Origin: Lepeophtheirus salmonis
Lineage: Eukaryota; Arthropoda; Copepoda; Siphonostomatoida; Caligidae
Assembly: GCF_016086655.4 (NCBI RefSeq)
Contig: NC_052141.2
Span: 5,022,001-5,086,000, forward strand
Reading direction: 5' to 3'
DNA length: 64,000 nt
Shown here piece by piece: positions 21,061-33,606 of this stretch (positions are counted from its first letter, which is position 1; each line of letters begins with the position of its first letter). Below the pieces are notes generated by a model. That model was not told where the DNA came from and did no database searches. It worked only from the letters and a program-made list of their open reading frames with translations. The translations under genes were made by a program, and so were the position numbers.

Positions 21061-22499
21061 ATATATGTAACCGTCTTTTCTTGCAATCTTTAATTCTCAA
21101 ATTTTTTAATTTTAACTCGGTAGATGCAGAATCGGAAAAAGTAATTCAAATTTATATAAACTAGCGACAATTTGAGTTACTGTATCACTCTTCTAAAATG
21201 GTGAGCGAGCCCGTTATTCAACACAATGAGTGCCTTCCCGCTCTCACTCAATGAAATTTTGAGTAGTGCTCAATTGAGTTCAGGAGTGTCCAATCTCTAA
21301 AGGCTTCCATCTTAAAGGAGTGGACTAAGATCGAGTCTGACTACATAAGCTTAGGGATAGACTTAGGCCTCGTATTGAGGCAATTATTACAGCTGAAGTC
21401 GATGAAATGAAAGAACTTTGACCGGACCGATATAACCTGTGAAGTGTGAACCTGAACCGGCCACAACCTTGCATATTTCGCAAAAAAAAAAAAAAACCGT
21501 GGACAGATTTTTTTTGGTCTTACTTTATGGAGTAATTTTTTTTGGTGTAAACTTATGGACCAATTTTTTTCGGTCTCATATATCATGAGAGAGCCTTTTT
21601 TTCTTGATCAACTGTCATTCATTTTTTTTAAAACAAATCTGAAAAGTACACTATAAGTTCTAGAAAAAATACTGTATACATATAAGAGATGACGGGATCA
21701 AAATTAATCCCAGCTATCTCTGTTTAACGTCATTCCACTTTCAAAATCATATGATGTAATGTTTTAGCAATTTATCTGTATAATCGGATAGGCCGACTCT
21801 TTTGTGACCCAACTAGACCAAATGTTTCCTTGGACCGATCTAAAAAAAATTTATCCATTGTATGGATGTAGACCGAATTTTTAAATGAGACCGGCCAGAC
21901 CGAGCTTTTTTAGTTCGAATTAGTTCGTTCCAACAAAAAATATAAAGGTCTCAGACCGGTCCAGGGTCTCCAGATCGATAACCAACACTATTAGTAATGC
22001 TAACAATATGTATTGGCCAAACAGGAATAAATTGTCTCCTAAGCACAGAGAGGAATTCACTTTTTCAAATATAAGTTTGAAATTATTTACAACTAATTAA
22101 AATCATATTTATGATAGATATTACAGGATTGATCTTATTTGCTGGTAAATAAGATTTTATTATTTTCAATTTTTCAAGAGTAAAATTTAAACGAGAGGTT
22201 GTGAGTAGATTTATTACACAAATTCAACTGAAATACTGCTTTGTAAAACTTTTATTTCATATGCAAGCCTTCAGCTCTAATATAACCCTGCGGACGCCTT
22301 TATATTAAGTCTTTTAAAAATATTAAAGGATTTGTTTTTTAACTGGTTGGATGTAAAAAAGAGTGGTAATTGGTTCTTGCTTAGATTGGGTAAAGTCAGA
22401 TTATGATAAAGGGTTCTTAAATTTTGAATTCGCTTGAGAACTGGAGATTTATTGTTAATTTACAACAAGTCATAAGTACTTGGTTTTTTGATGTTTTCC
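21061..22499. other. Gene-free stretch
   Basis: No gene. The part at 21780-21985 is rich in short 'gaccg / cggtc' motifs ('ttggaccgatct', 'cagaccggtcc'), similar in style to 27160-27260, probably decayed repeats. Confidence 0.4.
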
Positions 22500-22980
22500 T
22501 ACGAGGTCATCTTTAAGTTACACATCTCGATCAAATAATGAAAAAACACAAAAATTCTTTACTTAGTGAATATGGATACTAAAAGCCCATTTGTAGTTAT
22601 TTTGCATCAGATACATTTTATGGAATTTTTTTTAACCTATAAAAAATGTTTAACAAGTTTCATTCTAAAATTGTCTTATGGAACAAAAAAAAAGAGAAAT
22701 TTTTGTAGAACATTTGATCATCGGTGGATAATATTCATCTTTTTATTTTCAGAAAATAAAGATCAAAAGTCTTAGAAGTTATTCTTTTTTTGTGCTCCAT
22801 AGTGTATTTTTAGAAAAAAACATTATTAATATTTTTTATAGGTTAGAATAATGTCTATTATACTTATTTAATGCAAAATAATGATTAATGCTGTATTTTA
22901 ATCTTAATTGAGGAAATAAATAACTTTTGTCTCCTTTCAAACTTAGAACCCGATGGGCTACCTAAAAACCTAAGACCTTT
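22500..22980 (+). repeat. Dispersed repeat family R3, copy 2
   Basis: Second copy of the 570-1050 repeat in the same orientation; the reading frame across it is accidental. Confidence 0.7.
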
Positions 22981-22984
22981 CTCC

Positions 22985-24470
22985 CTTAGTTTTTATTCCA
23001 TATCCATGAGATTCAAAAGGAGGGTGACATCGTTTGCTTTTTCCTCAATTGCATCCTGCTATGCTATGTGGATAACCTGACAATAACTTTTTCTGGTAGT
23101 CCCTTGCAAACAATTAAATGAATGAGAAAGACTCTGAGCCTGAAATTTTCAAAATGTTCTGGACCGCAAATGAATGTCGAAAAAACAGAAATTATCATTG
23201 AATACAGCGAACTAATCAAAAGATTTTGGTCAATCTTCCACACTACAATGAGCACAAAATTGCTAGGATCCTGGATTGGAGATGATTGTATAGAAAAAAA
23301 CCTACACGAAATTAGTTCTAAGATTGGGCAGATTTGTCCTTTTTTTTCTTAATCTTTTAAGCTCAATATCTGGGACAGAGTTCGAGCTTGGAACACCTAT
23401 ATAGTCTCAAAGGTAATACATTTATTACGGGTAACACCATATGAACAACAACAAAAAAACGTAGCAACGTAGGTTTACATTTTTGAAAAGTATTTTCTTG
23501 GGCTAAACAAGAAAAAATATAACGTCGAGGAAGATCCATAGCTTTCTAAAATATGGCAGCCTTTCCGTCATATTTTTCGATGACTTGTGGAAATTCCTTA
23601 ACACCTACTGGATTGGGCAACTCTGGAGAGAGGATCCATTTTGGGACAGTCATATATATAACTTTTTCGAGAGAAGTTACTCGGATGAGACCCACTCTCG
23701 ACTTAAAAAAGTCTACCAATAACTATCAGAGCACTATTAAAGGACCGAAATGCTATCTAAGTATGCTGTGGATATCGTTTACTCTTTCGAGAGATCTCTT
23801 AAATGGGAATTCCCCACCAGGGGCTTCCATCTTCCACATGGGGGTTCGAACCAGGAGAGTAGACTACACAGAGGAAACAGGTTGTATGCACGATCTAATA
23901 AATAAAATGGTGTTCCAACGGTACAAATCTGCTTTTGGGAACTTTGTATCCGCTCCAAGACCGGGAGTACCATTACCCCTTCGATTATCTTTTATAGCCC
24001 CATCTACTCCTAGAAAATTACATTTGTCTCCCACATGGGAGCCTTTTACCAATTATTGAGCAAGAAGAAAAATAGACTACCCTATCTGGAAGTGTTTTGG
24101 TTTTATTGATGATTATTCACTATGTTTAGCGGAGAAGTGGCTAAAATATCGAATACTCTCCGGTACTCTCAAGTGAGAGCAAAGTATTTTACTGGAAATC
24201 AACATATATGTTAGTTTTGCCACATGGAGGATGAAATAAGCGACCATTTTCTTTTCGACTATGTAACCCTTAAGCCATTGTATATAGAGATTGGAAGCCT
24301 TTTAAACAAAATTTTTAACTTTTATCGCCCAAAGCGAGACGATTACATAGCATTTTACATTGGAAAAGAAGAGAATATGATTAACACCGTCATCTCCAAG
24401 GCCCAACAAGTTTTATACGCAAAGAGAAGCTCTTCAACTACGGATATATATTCGGTGTTTTATCGATAGT
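22985..24470 (+). mobile_element. LINE reverse-transcriptase 3' half, decayed
   Basis: Near 23050-23085 the frame reads 'CYVDN', the reverse-transcriptase active-site box (normally Y/F-x-D-D) with the last Asp changed to Asn. 'SGPQMNVEKTEIII' follows, as after the palm domain of LINE enzymes, then 'KLLGSWIGD'. At 24224-24300 comes the C-terminal Cys/His-like block 'FCHMEDEISDHFLFD', and the frame ends at 24469. Several stops and shifts lie between (23353-24223), so it is dead. Different subfamily from the 18.8 kb fragment. Confidence 0.65.
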
Positions 24471-24699
24471 GAAACTTCATATCCGAGTTTTAAAAAAGAC
24501 AATTAATTTTTTATCTATTACCTTTTTTCAATAAACAATATCTTTACTTGAACATTTCTCTAAAACCCTTTTACATCTTTTATTGATTTAGTTGTATGTT
24601 TATGTTTTTTATTTGTTACCATATTTATGTTAAATTATTAACTATTTATTGAAATAGATATGTCTTGTGGCCTAGAAAAAAAAATCAGTGCAAAAATCT

Positions 24700-25790
24700 T
24701 ATATTTCCATTTAGCTTACAATCTTAGAACCTTTGCTACAAAATATATATTTTGAAGTCTCCAGAGAAATTGTTGTATCACTCCCTCTCTTTAGAATTTT
24801 CTCCAACTCTTTCAAATTTCGAGGAGCAGACGAGAGACTGTCAATCCTTTCTTTCGAAATTGACGGATATTTTTGATTGGGTTTATATCTGGTTTGTTGC
24901 CTGGCCACACACCCTTACACCAAAGCTTTCGGGTTCAATCAGACAATCAAATCACATCAGACCTCCTGTGAACCAGTTTTCTTAATGAAATTGAACCAGT
25001 AGTTTTTGTTCTTGCCAAAATTGGTTCGAGATGATCTTCCAATATATATCTGACATTGGCTGTCAGACGAAAGCTTTGCGGCATTATGTGAGGGTCATAG
25101 ACCCCAGAAGCTGACATTAAACCTAGATGCTTTGAAATTTCTGGACAGTCTCAATGGCTATAACAATTTCTTGATCTCTTGCTTAAATTAGATCTAACTA
25201 CTTGTTTGGGATCCAAAGGATGACTCATCACTAAAGATAACAGTTTATCAGTTTTCCAGAGAGAGGTTCCTGGCCATTTTGGAGAACTCATGCCTATCAC
25301 GAAGGTTTTTTTGAGTCAGTCTGGGAATATTTTGCACTTTGAAACAAGATTTTTGCATAGATATCTGTTAACAGTATCCTTGGAGCACATTTCGCTGATC
25401 CCTGATAAACAACAGGCCAATTTTCTGCAGCTTTGACGCCTTTTTCCCAAAGATTTGGAAATAATAATTTTTGGTTTGGTGCTAAGAATTTTCTTCCGTC
25501 CCTTTCAAATATGGTCTCTCAGGCTATCACGTTTCTTGGACCTCACCCACCACTTCGGAACAGTTTTGTATGTTATGTCTATTTCACTAGCAACCTTTTT
25601 GATTGATGATCCGGCCTTTATTCGACCCACAGCCTTTGATCTGACCTCCAAATCGTAATACATGACTCGGCTCGGACCTTAATATTTTCACCACTGCTTT
25701 TGAACTACAAATGAGTTGCAATGCTGGCATGGTTTATAAACAGTTGTTGTACTCAAATCCATTTTTTTTTGTGTACTTTTGAAACTTTAT
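24700..25790 (-). mobile_element. Tc1-like transposon, degenerate
   Basis: Minus strand from about 25660: 'VMYYDLEVRSKAVGRIKAG', then 'SIKKVASEIDITYKTVPKWW' (paired helix-turn-helix), later 'LFKG..ILSTKPKIII' and 'KDTVNRYLCKNL'. The far end reads 'GVWPGNKPDINPI', the W-P-x-x-S-P-D-L-N-P-I motif of the Tc1 DDE domain. Many stops. The terminal repeats could not be fixed. Confidence 0.65.
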
Positions 25791-25961
25791 ATACAACAGG
25801 AGAATTAAAAGTAGACAAATAGGCTGATTAAACACCTTTTTGTTAAATACTTATTCTTTGAAGTAATACTCTAGACAGTTTTGAAATTTCCCCTACACCA
25901 CACTTTTTGCTAAAATTGCAAAAATAAACGACCAATAAAATAAGGAAGCAATATTCTGATT

Positions 25962-25963
<2 letters not shown>

Positions 25964-25999
<36 letters not shown>
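25964..25999. repeat. Poly(A) tract, 36 bp
   Basis: Uninterrupted A run ending in TAGATC; no coding context. It could be the tail of a retroposed copy on the + strand, but nothing recognisable lies upstream. Confidence 0.9.
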
Positions 26000-26001
<2 letters not shown>

Positions 26002-26325
26002 GATCTTGAATTTCCAGGTAAAAATCTACATATCTAATCAATTTCATTAGATTCTCAGCTGTTGAAGTGAAACTCTTGATCAATTTGAACTCTACATAAT
26101 ATTCATACAGACGAGGAAATAATCATTTTGTATGTTTGCCCTCTGATAAATATTTTTATAGGATTGAGGTACAAAGACTGGATCCATGTCTTTAAGGAGC
26201 TTATTGTAGGCTCACTCATTTGTTGCCATATTAGTATTTTTTGGGTCATTGTCGTGCTAGAAGACTCATTACTAAAGATGGAGAATGCAGGAGAAAGACA
26301 TATGGTATTACTTTATTATGACCCT

Positions 26326-26610
26326 AGTAAATATCAGCTGCCTGTTATATGACTTATGGTAGGGGAGAAAATAAATGACTGCAATAAAACCTTCAAAAAT
26401 TTTAAAATAGCATTAGTGCGTGTTAAAATATTATAATTATATTTAAATTCATATATATTTATTTTATAATGCATTTATAAAACAATTTACACCAAAAATA
26501 GGCAATAATTCTTCTTTTAGAGGAAGATGTTAACACCCCACGACTTATTAAATAATGAGCAAAAAAAAAAGAAAGAGCACAGGCAACAACCGTTTTTCCT
26601 GGGCTATTTT
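26326..26610 (+). repeat. Dispersed repeat family R1, best forward copy
   Basis: About 285 bp from 'aatatcagctgcctgt' to 'caacaaccgtttttcc', containing 'acaatttacaccaaaaatag' and 'gaagatgttaacaccccacg'. Inverted copies lie at 45835-46135 and 46690-47010, and a split one at 59809-60690. No coding frame; size suits a MITE or SINE. Confidence 0.75.
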
Positions 26611-26810
26611 TTTAAGGAAGTTTTTTTTTCATTAGAAATTACTCATTTGAAGAAGGTTTAGAGAAGAAAATATATTCAAGTGTCATTCGCTCCAATTGTA
26701 TATTATGATCAAAAATCCTTTGTCTTATTCTCTTCTTTCCCCCCCGGTTAATTATAGGCTTTGTATTCAAATTTATGGTGTGAGAAGAACACGCCAAATA
26801 TATATATATA

Positions 26811-26950
26811 TATGGGGGTCTCCGCTTATCACGGTTTGGGAAACAAGAAAAATCTGAATTGTATGAAATTAAAGTTGTACTATAACTTTTTTAGTACTAA
26901 GAATGGTATTATGGGATAAATCATTTTTCTGGGGTTTTTTTTTTAAATGG
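26811..26950 (+). mobile_element. pogo/Tigger-like terminal sequence
   Basis: 'gtctccgcttatcacggttt' and then 'ggaaacaagaaaaatctg' resemble the end of pogo/Tigger elements. 59945-60050 is related ('cggtttttaggaacaagaaa', 'cttttttagtactaa'). No transposase is seen beside it. Confidence 0.45.
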
Positions 26951-28019
26951 TAAGGACAAAAAAAACTTTTTATTCATCATAAATTATTTAAAATAGTGTA
27001 TACCGGACATTAAATAATTGTCAAATTTAATCTTAAACTGGTATTTCATTGATTTTCAATCTGATCATTTCAATACTATAAAATTAAAATAATCGGAACT
27101 AAACCAATATTTATTTAGCAACCTTTTTAATTGTAAGTTGGTATAAAAGTAGTTAGTAGAATTATTTATTCGGTCCAGTCTAGTCTAAGGAATGTCCTAT
27201 CGGTCCTTAGGACTGTCAGCCCTAGGGACCGATAGTCCTTGGGACCGATCCCTAGGATTGTTGGTCCTTGGAATTTTTCATACAAATATCGATGGTTTAT
27301 TAAGGCAAATAAGATGTATGAAATATTTATTAAGGTTATTGTACACATCTTGCAGAAAATAGTATATTTTTTATTATAATATAATATATATTGGGTTATA
27401 TAATTTATTCAATTATATAACATAATAATTAAAAAGAGGAAAAACGAATAGTCGTCACGAAGGATCGATTTTACTTTTTTAATGACCGACAAGTTGGACT
27501 GGACCGCGGTCTTCGATCCTAAATAAGAACTGACACAAGACTAATAATAAGTACTAACCAAAAGTTTTCTCCTCACTTACGCCCCCTCCCCCCTTATGCA
27601 AAATTATATATTCTATTATATGTATATATACTAGGCATTGTATGAAATACCTCATACACAACTATACAAATTCTTGTTTACCTTACTCTATAATTTTTTA
27701 TAATTTATTATCATAATATAAACACCACGTTATGAGGACACTGTACGAGAGGTTCAAATAATTCCAAACACTGTGTTAAAGGGATATATCTCGTATAGTT
27801 TAGAACTTTTAATTGATTCATGAGTAGACTAATGATTTTGAAGTGATTTTTAAAGCCAAAATGAGGTAAGAAGGAGTGCTAAATTTTTGAAAAATGATCA
27901 CCAAAATTTGCTCAAAATTGAGCAATTTTTATTCATATAAAAACAGAGTTTTATAAAGATATTTTAAAATAATCAGTGCTGTTTCATATTGATCATAATT
28001 TATTCATAAATTTTACCAT
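26951..28019. other. Gene-free stretch
   Basis: Very AT-rich. At 27160-27265 there are repeated 'gaccgatag / cggtcc / ccctaggg' motifs able to fold on themselves. 27480-27545 repeats 4760-4840 ('gacaagt-ggactgga-ctgcggtc' and 'gaactgacaca'). Confidence 0.45.
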
Positions 28020-28300
28020 ATTATATTGACAAATCAAGATTTAAAACAGATTTGCTTCAGTGTTTGCCGTCAAACTGTATTGATGGTTTTAAACATACTG
28101 AAAGAATGATCAACGTCCACATTTGGAGTTGGAGCAAATATAAATTTGGTGGTGTGATCTTCAAGAGTCTTATAAGATGGATCCTCAACAGGCCTGATAC
28201 CAACTTTTTGCAACAGTAAAAGGATTTAGCAATTTGCGCAAAAGTATTGATCATTTGTTGCAAGAGTCTATTTTTGCATAAATTTGTAATCAGGTCTGGT
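28020..28300 (-). pseudogene. hAT-like transposase C-terminal relic
   Basis: The minus strand reads 'TTKFIFAPTPNVDVDHSFSM' in which V-D-V-D-x-S-F-S-M-F-K resembles the hAT dimerisation motif (V-x-x-x-E-R-x-F-S-x-x-K). Stops on both sides. Short, so a tentative call. Confidence 0.35.
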
Positions 28301-28559
28301 GATGATGAGATGTTCCCATCAAATAAGACTTTTGATGATCACGACATGCCCAAAATACAGAGGATATCAATCTCTATTGTACTCCATTTGATTATTCAAT
28401 GACCATTATTTTTTTTTTTTTAATTATAATTAATTATTTCATTGTTTTATTCCATTGCTAAAAATGAGTCATTTTCAGACAAATAAACAAACGTTACTTT
28501 ATTAATTTACTCCACGATGTATAAGTACGCTCAAAATATGAAAATTGTCGAAAAAGTAT

Positions 28560-28970
28560 ACAGCTTCAAGGATTTTTGACCTATTTTGTAGTGATCCCAT
28601 TTTTATGGGGATGCACTTGCAAATATTCAACATTATCATCATATTTTTTCCAAATTCCTGACCTCATTCCTCGTAAAAGAAAGATCCAGGCAATCGAAGG
28701 TATATACTTCTGACTCGATCATCCATCTCAATAGATGTTCGAATTCGGATGCTGACTTCCACAAGGGATGATGGGAGGCTAATTCATCCGAGGAAGACTG
28801 CCAATCCTCGTAAAGGAGTAGAGTTTACTCCTCCTTTCATGAGAATGAGATACCAGGATCGAAATAATAAAGTGATCCATTCTTAGTAGATAATTTTAAT
28901 ATTTCAAAATGGGATCACTTAAAAAAATACGAAATGTAATAAAAATCCTTCGCGATGCATATTTTTTAAA
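28560..28970. repeat. Possible inverted-repeat element
   Basis: 'aaggatttttgacctatttt' with 'agtgatcccattttt' at 28568-28610 is mirrored by 'aaaatgggatcactt' and 'aaaaatcctt' at 28905-28952. The enclosed ~300 bp is less AT-rich with no frame. MITE-like; ends imprecise. Confidence 0.45.
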
Positions 28971-30066
28971 TTATACATTGAATATTTTTATATAATATAA
29001 GCTATGATATTCCTCACCACTATGTATTATGAATAAGTTATAAGGGTCTAAAGAAGAGTTTCGTTTTCCTTCATTTTTCAGCCTAAAAATGGAAATATAT
29101 TGAGTTCAGAACAAGATACAGAATCAATAAAAACACGTTTACATAAATTTTATTATTCCTACTTTTAATTTGGGGATTTTTTAACCAGAATTTTTGTAGT
29201 TGTTTATGAGTTTGTTCATACTATGACTATATATTTATACATGTATAATTTTGCACAAGGGGGGGGGGGTCCTGTAAGTATTGGTTTGGTTTGATACCTA
29301 TACTTGAAACTTTTGGTTATTACTTATTATAGAAACTTGCAATTAAAAAGGTTGTTTGTTGAATAAAATTTGATTAAATGATTTAAATTCTACAGTATTG
29401 AAATATTGAAATTCCCGGATTAAAAATCATGCGAATACCCCAGACTCAAATTAAATTTTACTAGTATCTTGTCGGGCATACAATATTTTAAATAATATAT
29501 GACGAATAGAATGTTTTTGTTGTTCTAACAGTTAACAATACTTAAAAAAAACAGACAAAAGAAAAAATGTTAAAAAGTGGACTTTGAAAAATAATTTATC
29601 ACATTTTATGGGTTTTAGTTCTAGTTTAGTGTTTTAGTACTAGGCGGTTTGGTCTTTTTTTCCTAAAAACTGCAATGAGCATGTACACCTGCATCGTGTA
29701 TCAAAGTTCCCAACAAATACTTTTCTTTTTGATGTACACTCTCTAGGATTTATACAATTATTTTATTCCTGCGAGCCATCTTCTTGGAATCGTTGAATAC
29801 ATAATGAATGTATATGTAGCTTAGGTTGATAATGGATCCCTTAATATTAATTTATAAGAACTATCTTTTTGACTAATAACTCTTCTCTGTTTACCAAAAA
29901 TAAGAAAATATACCTGTCTGTCAATGAATATATTAGCTCTTCAAAGACTCGAACTTGTTCCTCAAATACTCTCACCATACGTTTATGTAGCGTCGTTTCC
30001 CTCTTATCAATCTCCTCCTTTACTCACTATAAGCCTCAGTCGTCCATAGACAATTGAATCTGAAAT
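28971..30066. other. 5' flank of the Argonaute gene
   Basis: No gene seen. A G-run (29262-29271) and AT-rich DNA. The Argonaute promoter should be here, but I cannot place a TATA box or start site. Confidence 0.4.
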
Positions 30067-33000
30067 ATGGGTAAAAATAAGAGAAATCGTTTAAAGTTTG
30101 TTCCCTTATTCTCAAAGCAAAACATTGGGGCCGACGTGATTGAAACACAGGATCTGGTGATTAAGGACGATGATGGAGATCAAATTCTTCATATTGGATC
30201 AGAGAAGCATCAACATGACAACGAGTCCATCAAGTCTCGTAAAACTTCCTCTTCTTCCTCCGGAGTCTATTCTTCTCTTCACTCCTCTGAGAGAGCATCT
30301 TCCACTAGTCCTTTTCCACTAAGTCTCACAACAACTTCTCTTGGTACGTCAATTTAATGCATTTATTTTAAATGAATTCTTATACCTTTGATATATTATT
30401 AGGATATCCTAATAAAGATAAGGATCTAGTCCAAGTAATTGCTGATGGAATGGCAAGGCTGAATTATGGATTAACTCGTCCTGGTTTTAATAAATGCTCC
30501 GGTCTTAAACGCATAAAGCTTTCTGTCAACATTATGGAGATTAAAAATATCCCAGAGGAAGTTTATCAGTACAAGATCGAATTTAAACCAGAGATGACTC
30601 CCATGAGTATTCGAAGAAAAGTTGTACAGGCTTTTATAAATGGGAAAGGATCGTTCATTTTTACAAATCCAGACAATGGAAGACTTATTCATCCTGCTTA
30701 TGATGGAAATAAACTCCTTTTTTCCAAAAGTAGACTTAATTTTCCGCCTGAAGGAGATAAAGTAACCGGGTTCATGAGCTTCCCTGGTAAGTTGGGTCAC
30801 TTTTTCCTCTTTATACGAAATAATTAACTCATTACCAATGGTTATTTTGACAGATGAGCATAGTGGGATTGATAGAAAGTACAGTATTTCTATAGAGTTC
30901 CAAACTATCCTGGATCTCAGATTCCTTATGACCAAATTATTAGGGGATCCACAGGAATCATCTTCTCCAAACTCCATACGAAAAGTTGTTGAGACGATTA
31001 TGAGACATCAGCTATCACTAGACTATGTGGCCGTAGGACTTAACTTCTTCCAAGAAACACAAGGTAGAGTTTACCTTGGGAATGGTCGAGAGGCCTGGGT
31101 CGGCTATCATCAAAACGTCATTCCATGCAATGGAAAACTTGGTGTTGTGATGGATGTTGCATGCTCTGCCTTCTACAAGGAGCAGAGACTTATTGACTTT
31201 GTTGCTCAGTATATGAATTCGGATTTGGAGACTTTGAAGACACGGAAAATAGCCGCTGATGTAAGGATTTTAAGCATTCATTTTTTATTTCAATAATGTA
31301 ACGGATATTGTGTTCTAATCATGGAATAGGGATCGAGCTCTAGTATATTTCAAGAGGAGGAACGACGGCAATTAACAAATGAAATCTCTGGTCTCAAAAT
31401 CAAGACAACTCATGGAAATACTCCAAGGCTCTTTAGAGCCATCAACGTGGGACGCTTAACACCTAAGCTTACAACCTTTGATTGCAAAATAACTGAGGAT
31501 CGGATATCTGTTGAGTCCTTTTTCAAAACCAAATATGGCATCACTCTTGAGTACCCTAACTTTCCTTGTCTTCATGTTGTCAAAGGAGGTCGTGTTTCAT
31601 ACATACCCATGGAGCTTTGTTGGTTAGTTCGAGGGCAACGCGTAATGAAAAAACTCTCTGAGCAGCAGGCTACATCTATGATTAAATTAATGGCATCATC
31701 AGCTCCAAATAGACAGCGTGATGTTCAGAGGGCCGCTCATTCTTTGAGAGTGACAGAGTCGGACGTTGTCAAAGACTTTGGAATTCAAAAAGAAAAGGAG
31801 ATGATGAGGACACGAGGACATATTTTAAGACCTCCTATGATTGAGTATAATGAGCGAAACGGAGGACCTATTGATCTACCTGTGAATAGAGGCTCTTGGG
31901 ATGCCCATCAAAAAGAGTTTAAAGAGCCGAAAAGCATATTTTACTGGTGAGTGGTGTACTGGTGAAATTTATTTTACATAATTAATTGTTGATTAAAAAA
32001 TCTAATTTATAATTTTATTTGTGTTAGGGCCATTTTAAATCTCGCTCCGACTAATGTTCCTCATGAAAAACTCATTTCAGTGGCTCAGTCCTTGATTCGA
32101 CAGGGAAGAATCAATGGACTAGATATCAATCCATTGTATGAATATTCTGAAGTACCAGCTCCAGCCTCAAAGGATTCCATTGACAATGCTTTTGTGGAGT
32201 TGAAAAAAAAACTGCCTCAAATCACGTTTGTTTTTATTATTTTAGATGGTCGACAATCCACTTACTCATATATCAAGAGTAAGGGAGATAAAGAATTTGG
32301 GTTCATATCCCAATGTATACGCTGGAAGAGCATTTGTAAAGGAATGCGAAGTCAAATGTACTCCAATTTAATTATGAAAATCAATTTTAAGCTCGGTGGA
32401 ACGAATGGATCTTTGTCCAAAGTATCAAAAAAGAACCTTAAAGTATTTGACTCTCCCATCATAGTGATGGGTGCAACCCTCAGTCATCCTCATAATCCAG
32501 AACCTAAACGCCCCTCAGTTGCCTCTATAGTTGGATCCATGGATGCATCCCCTTCTCAATTCATCGCATATTCTACAGTACAATCCAAGATCCATCAACA
32601 CATTGTCAATTTGTCAGAGATGGTCCAGTCAGCACTAATGGACTTTTACATCAATAACGGAAAGTTGAAGCCTCATCGCATTATTTTTTATAGAGACGCT
32701 CTCCGGGCCTCCCTTTTTTTAACCATAACAAAATGTGAGGTCATGGCGATTCGTAGAGCTTGTTTGGCATTAGAGGATGGTTATAGACCCGGGATTACTT
32801 TTGTAGTAATTCAAAGACGACATAATACACGACTGTTTTGTGGACAACATGACTCGAATGGTAAGGCAGGGAACGTCCCTGCCGGAACTTGCCTGGATCA
32901 TACAATCACTCATCCAAAGCATTTTGACTTTTACTTATCCTCACATTTTGGGATTCAAGGAACAAGTAGGCCAACTTACTACCGCGTCATGTGGGATGAC

Positions 33001-33264
33001 AACCGCTTCTCTGCAGAGGACATTCAAAACTTAACTTATTCACTCTGTCATTGTTATTCCCGATGTACCAAGTCTGTTGCAATTCCAGCTCCCTCCTACT
33101 ATGCTCATTTAGCAGCTGTTCGAACAAGACACCATATTGCGAATGGGGATCTCTCCGTTAACTTTGATGAAGAAGGACTCCCCATCAACGAAGAGGACAT
33201 GGAGAGAGCAAAGCAAATTTTAACCATTCATGAAAATAATAAATACAAAATGTATTTCACATAG
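30067..33264 (+). CDS. Argonaute protein, AGO clade, predicted slicer-deficient
   Basis: Five exons, 30067-30343, 30403-30786, 30854-31260, 31330-31946 and 32028-33264, with canonical GT/AG and matching phases (1, 1, 0, 2), give 973 residues. Order: Ser-rich N-terminal extension (1-92), N domain, L1 ('GREAWVGYHQNV'), PAZ (about 325-455, 'YPNFPCLHVV'), MID (about 590-710), PIWI (about 705-970, 'GIQGTSRPTYYRVMWDDNRF', end YFT). Argonautes load small RNAs to silence targets in the cytoplasm. The 5'-phosphate pocket is kept (Y641, K645, Q657, K679, K683). In the catalytic tetrad D-E-D-H, position 1 is Thr712 ('IVMGATLSHP') and the glutamate-finger position is Gln752; D785 and H922 remain. The 40-residue spacing between the first two equals that of human AGO2, so the alignment is firm. 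Silencing without cleavage is therefore predicted. It is AGO rather than PIWI clade by its MID and C-terminal motifs, but divergent. Introns are 59-81 bp. Confidence 0.92.
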
Positions 33265-33266
33265 TC

Positions 33267-33272
33267 AATAAA
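33267..33272 (+). terminator. Poly(A) signal of the Argonaute gene
   Basis: AATAAA only two bases after the stop codon; the 3' UTR would be very short. Other AATAAA motifs lie at about 33351 and 33418. Confidence 0.5.
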
Positions 33273-33606
33273 CACATTGATTGCTATTGTCATTAATAAG
33301 ATAGATGCCCACATAATACATATACCATTTAAAAAAATATTTTCTATAATTGAATAAATTATAATTCATAGCTTGTGCGGCATTCAATATGATTCATTGT
33401 AGTCATTTTGTAGTGTCGAATAAAATATTAGTTTTTACATCTGAAAAATATTAATATTTCTTCATTATTTGTCTACCCGTCAAATCACGACTAATTTAGT
33501 AAAAAAAGAAAGTAAGTATCCTTTTTGTCAAGTTTTGTTTGTTTGTTGAGACGTGTACAAAGTTCTTTGTTTGAGTATGGATCCTATTAATTATACGGTC
33601 AGAGTA

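Noticed and set aside
23553..24059. 168-codon + strand frame as a separate gene
   Set aside because: Lies between the reverse-transcriptase and Cys/His blocks of a decayed LINE; treated as part of it.
30471..30977. 168-codon open frame on the minus strand
   Set aside because: Antisense shadow of Argonaute exons 2 and 3, whose sense frame carries clear domain motifs.
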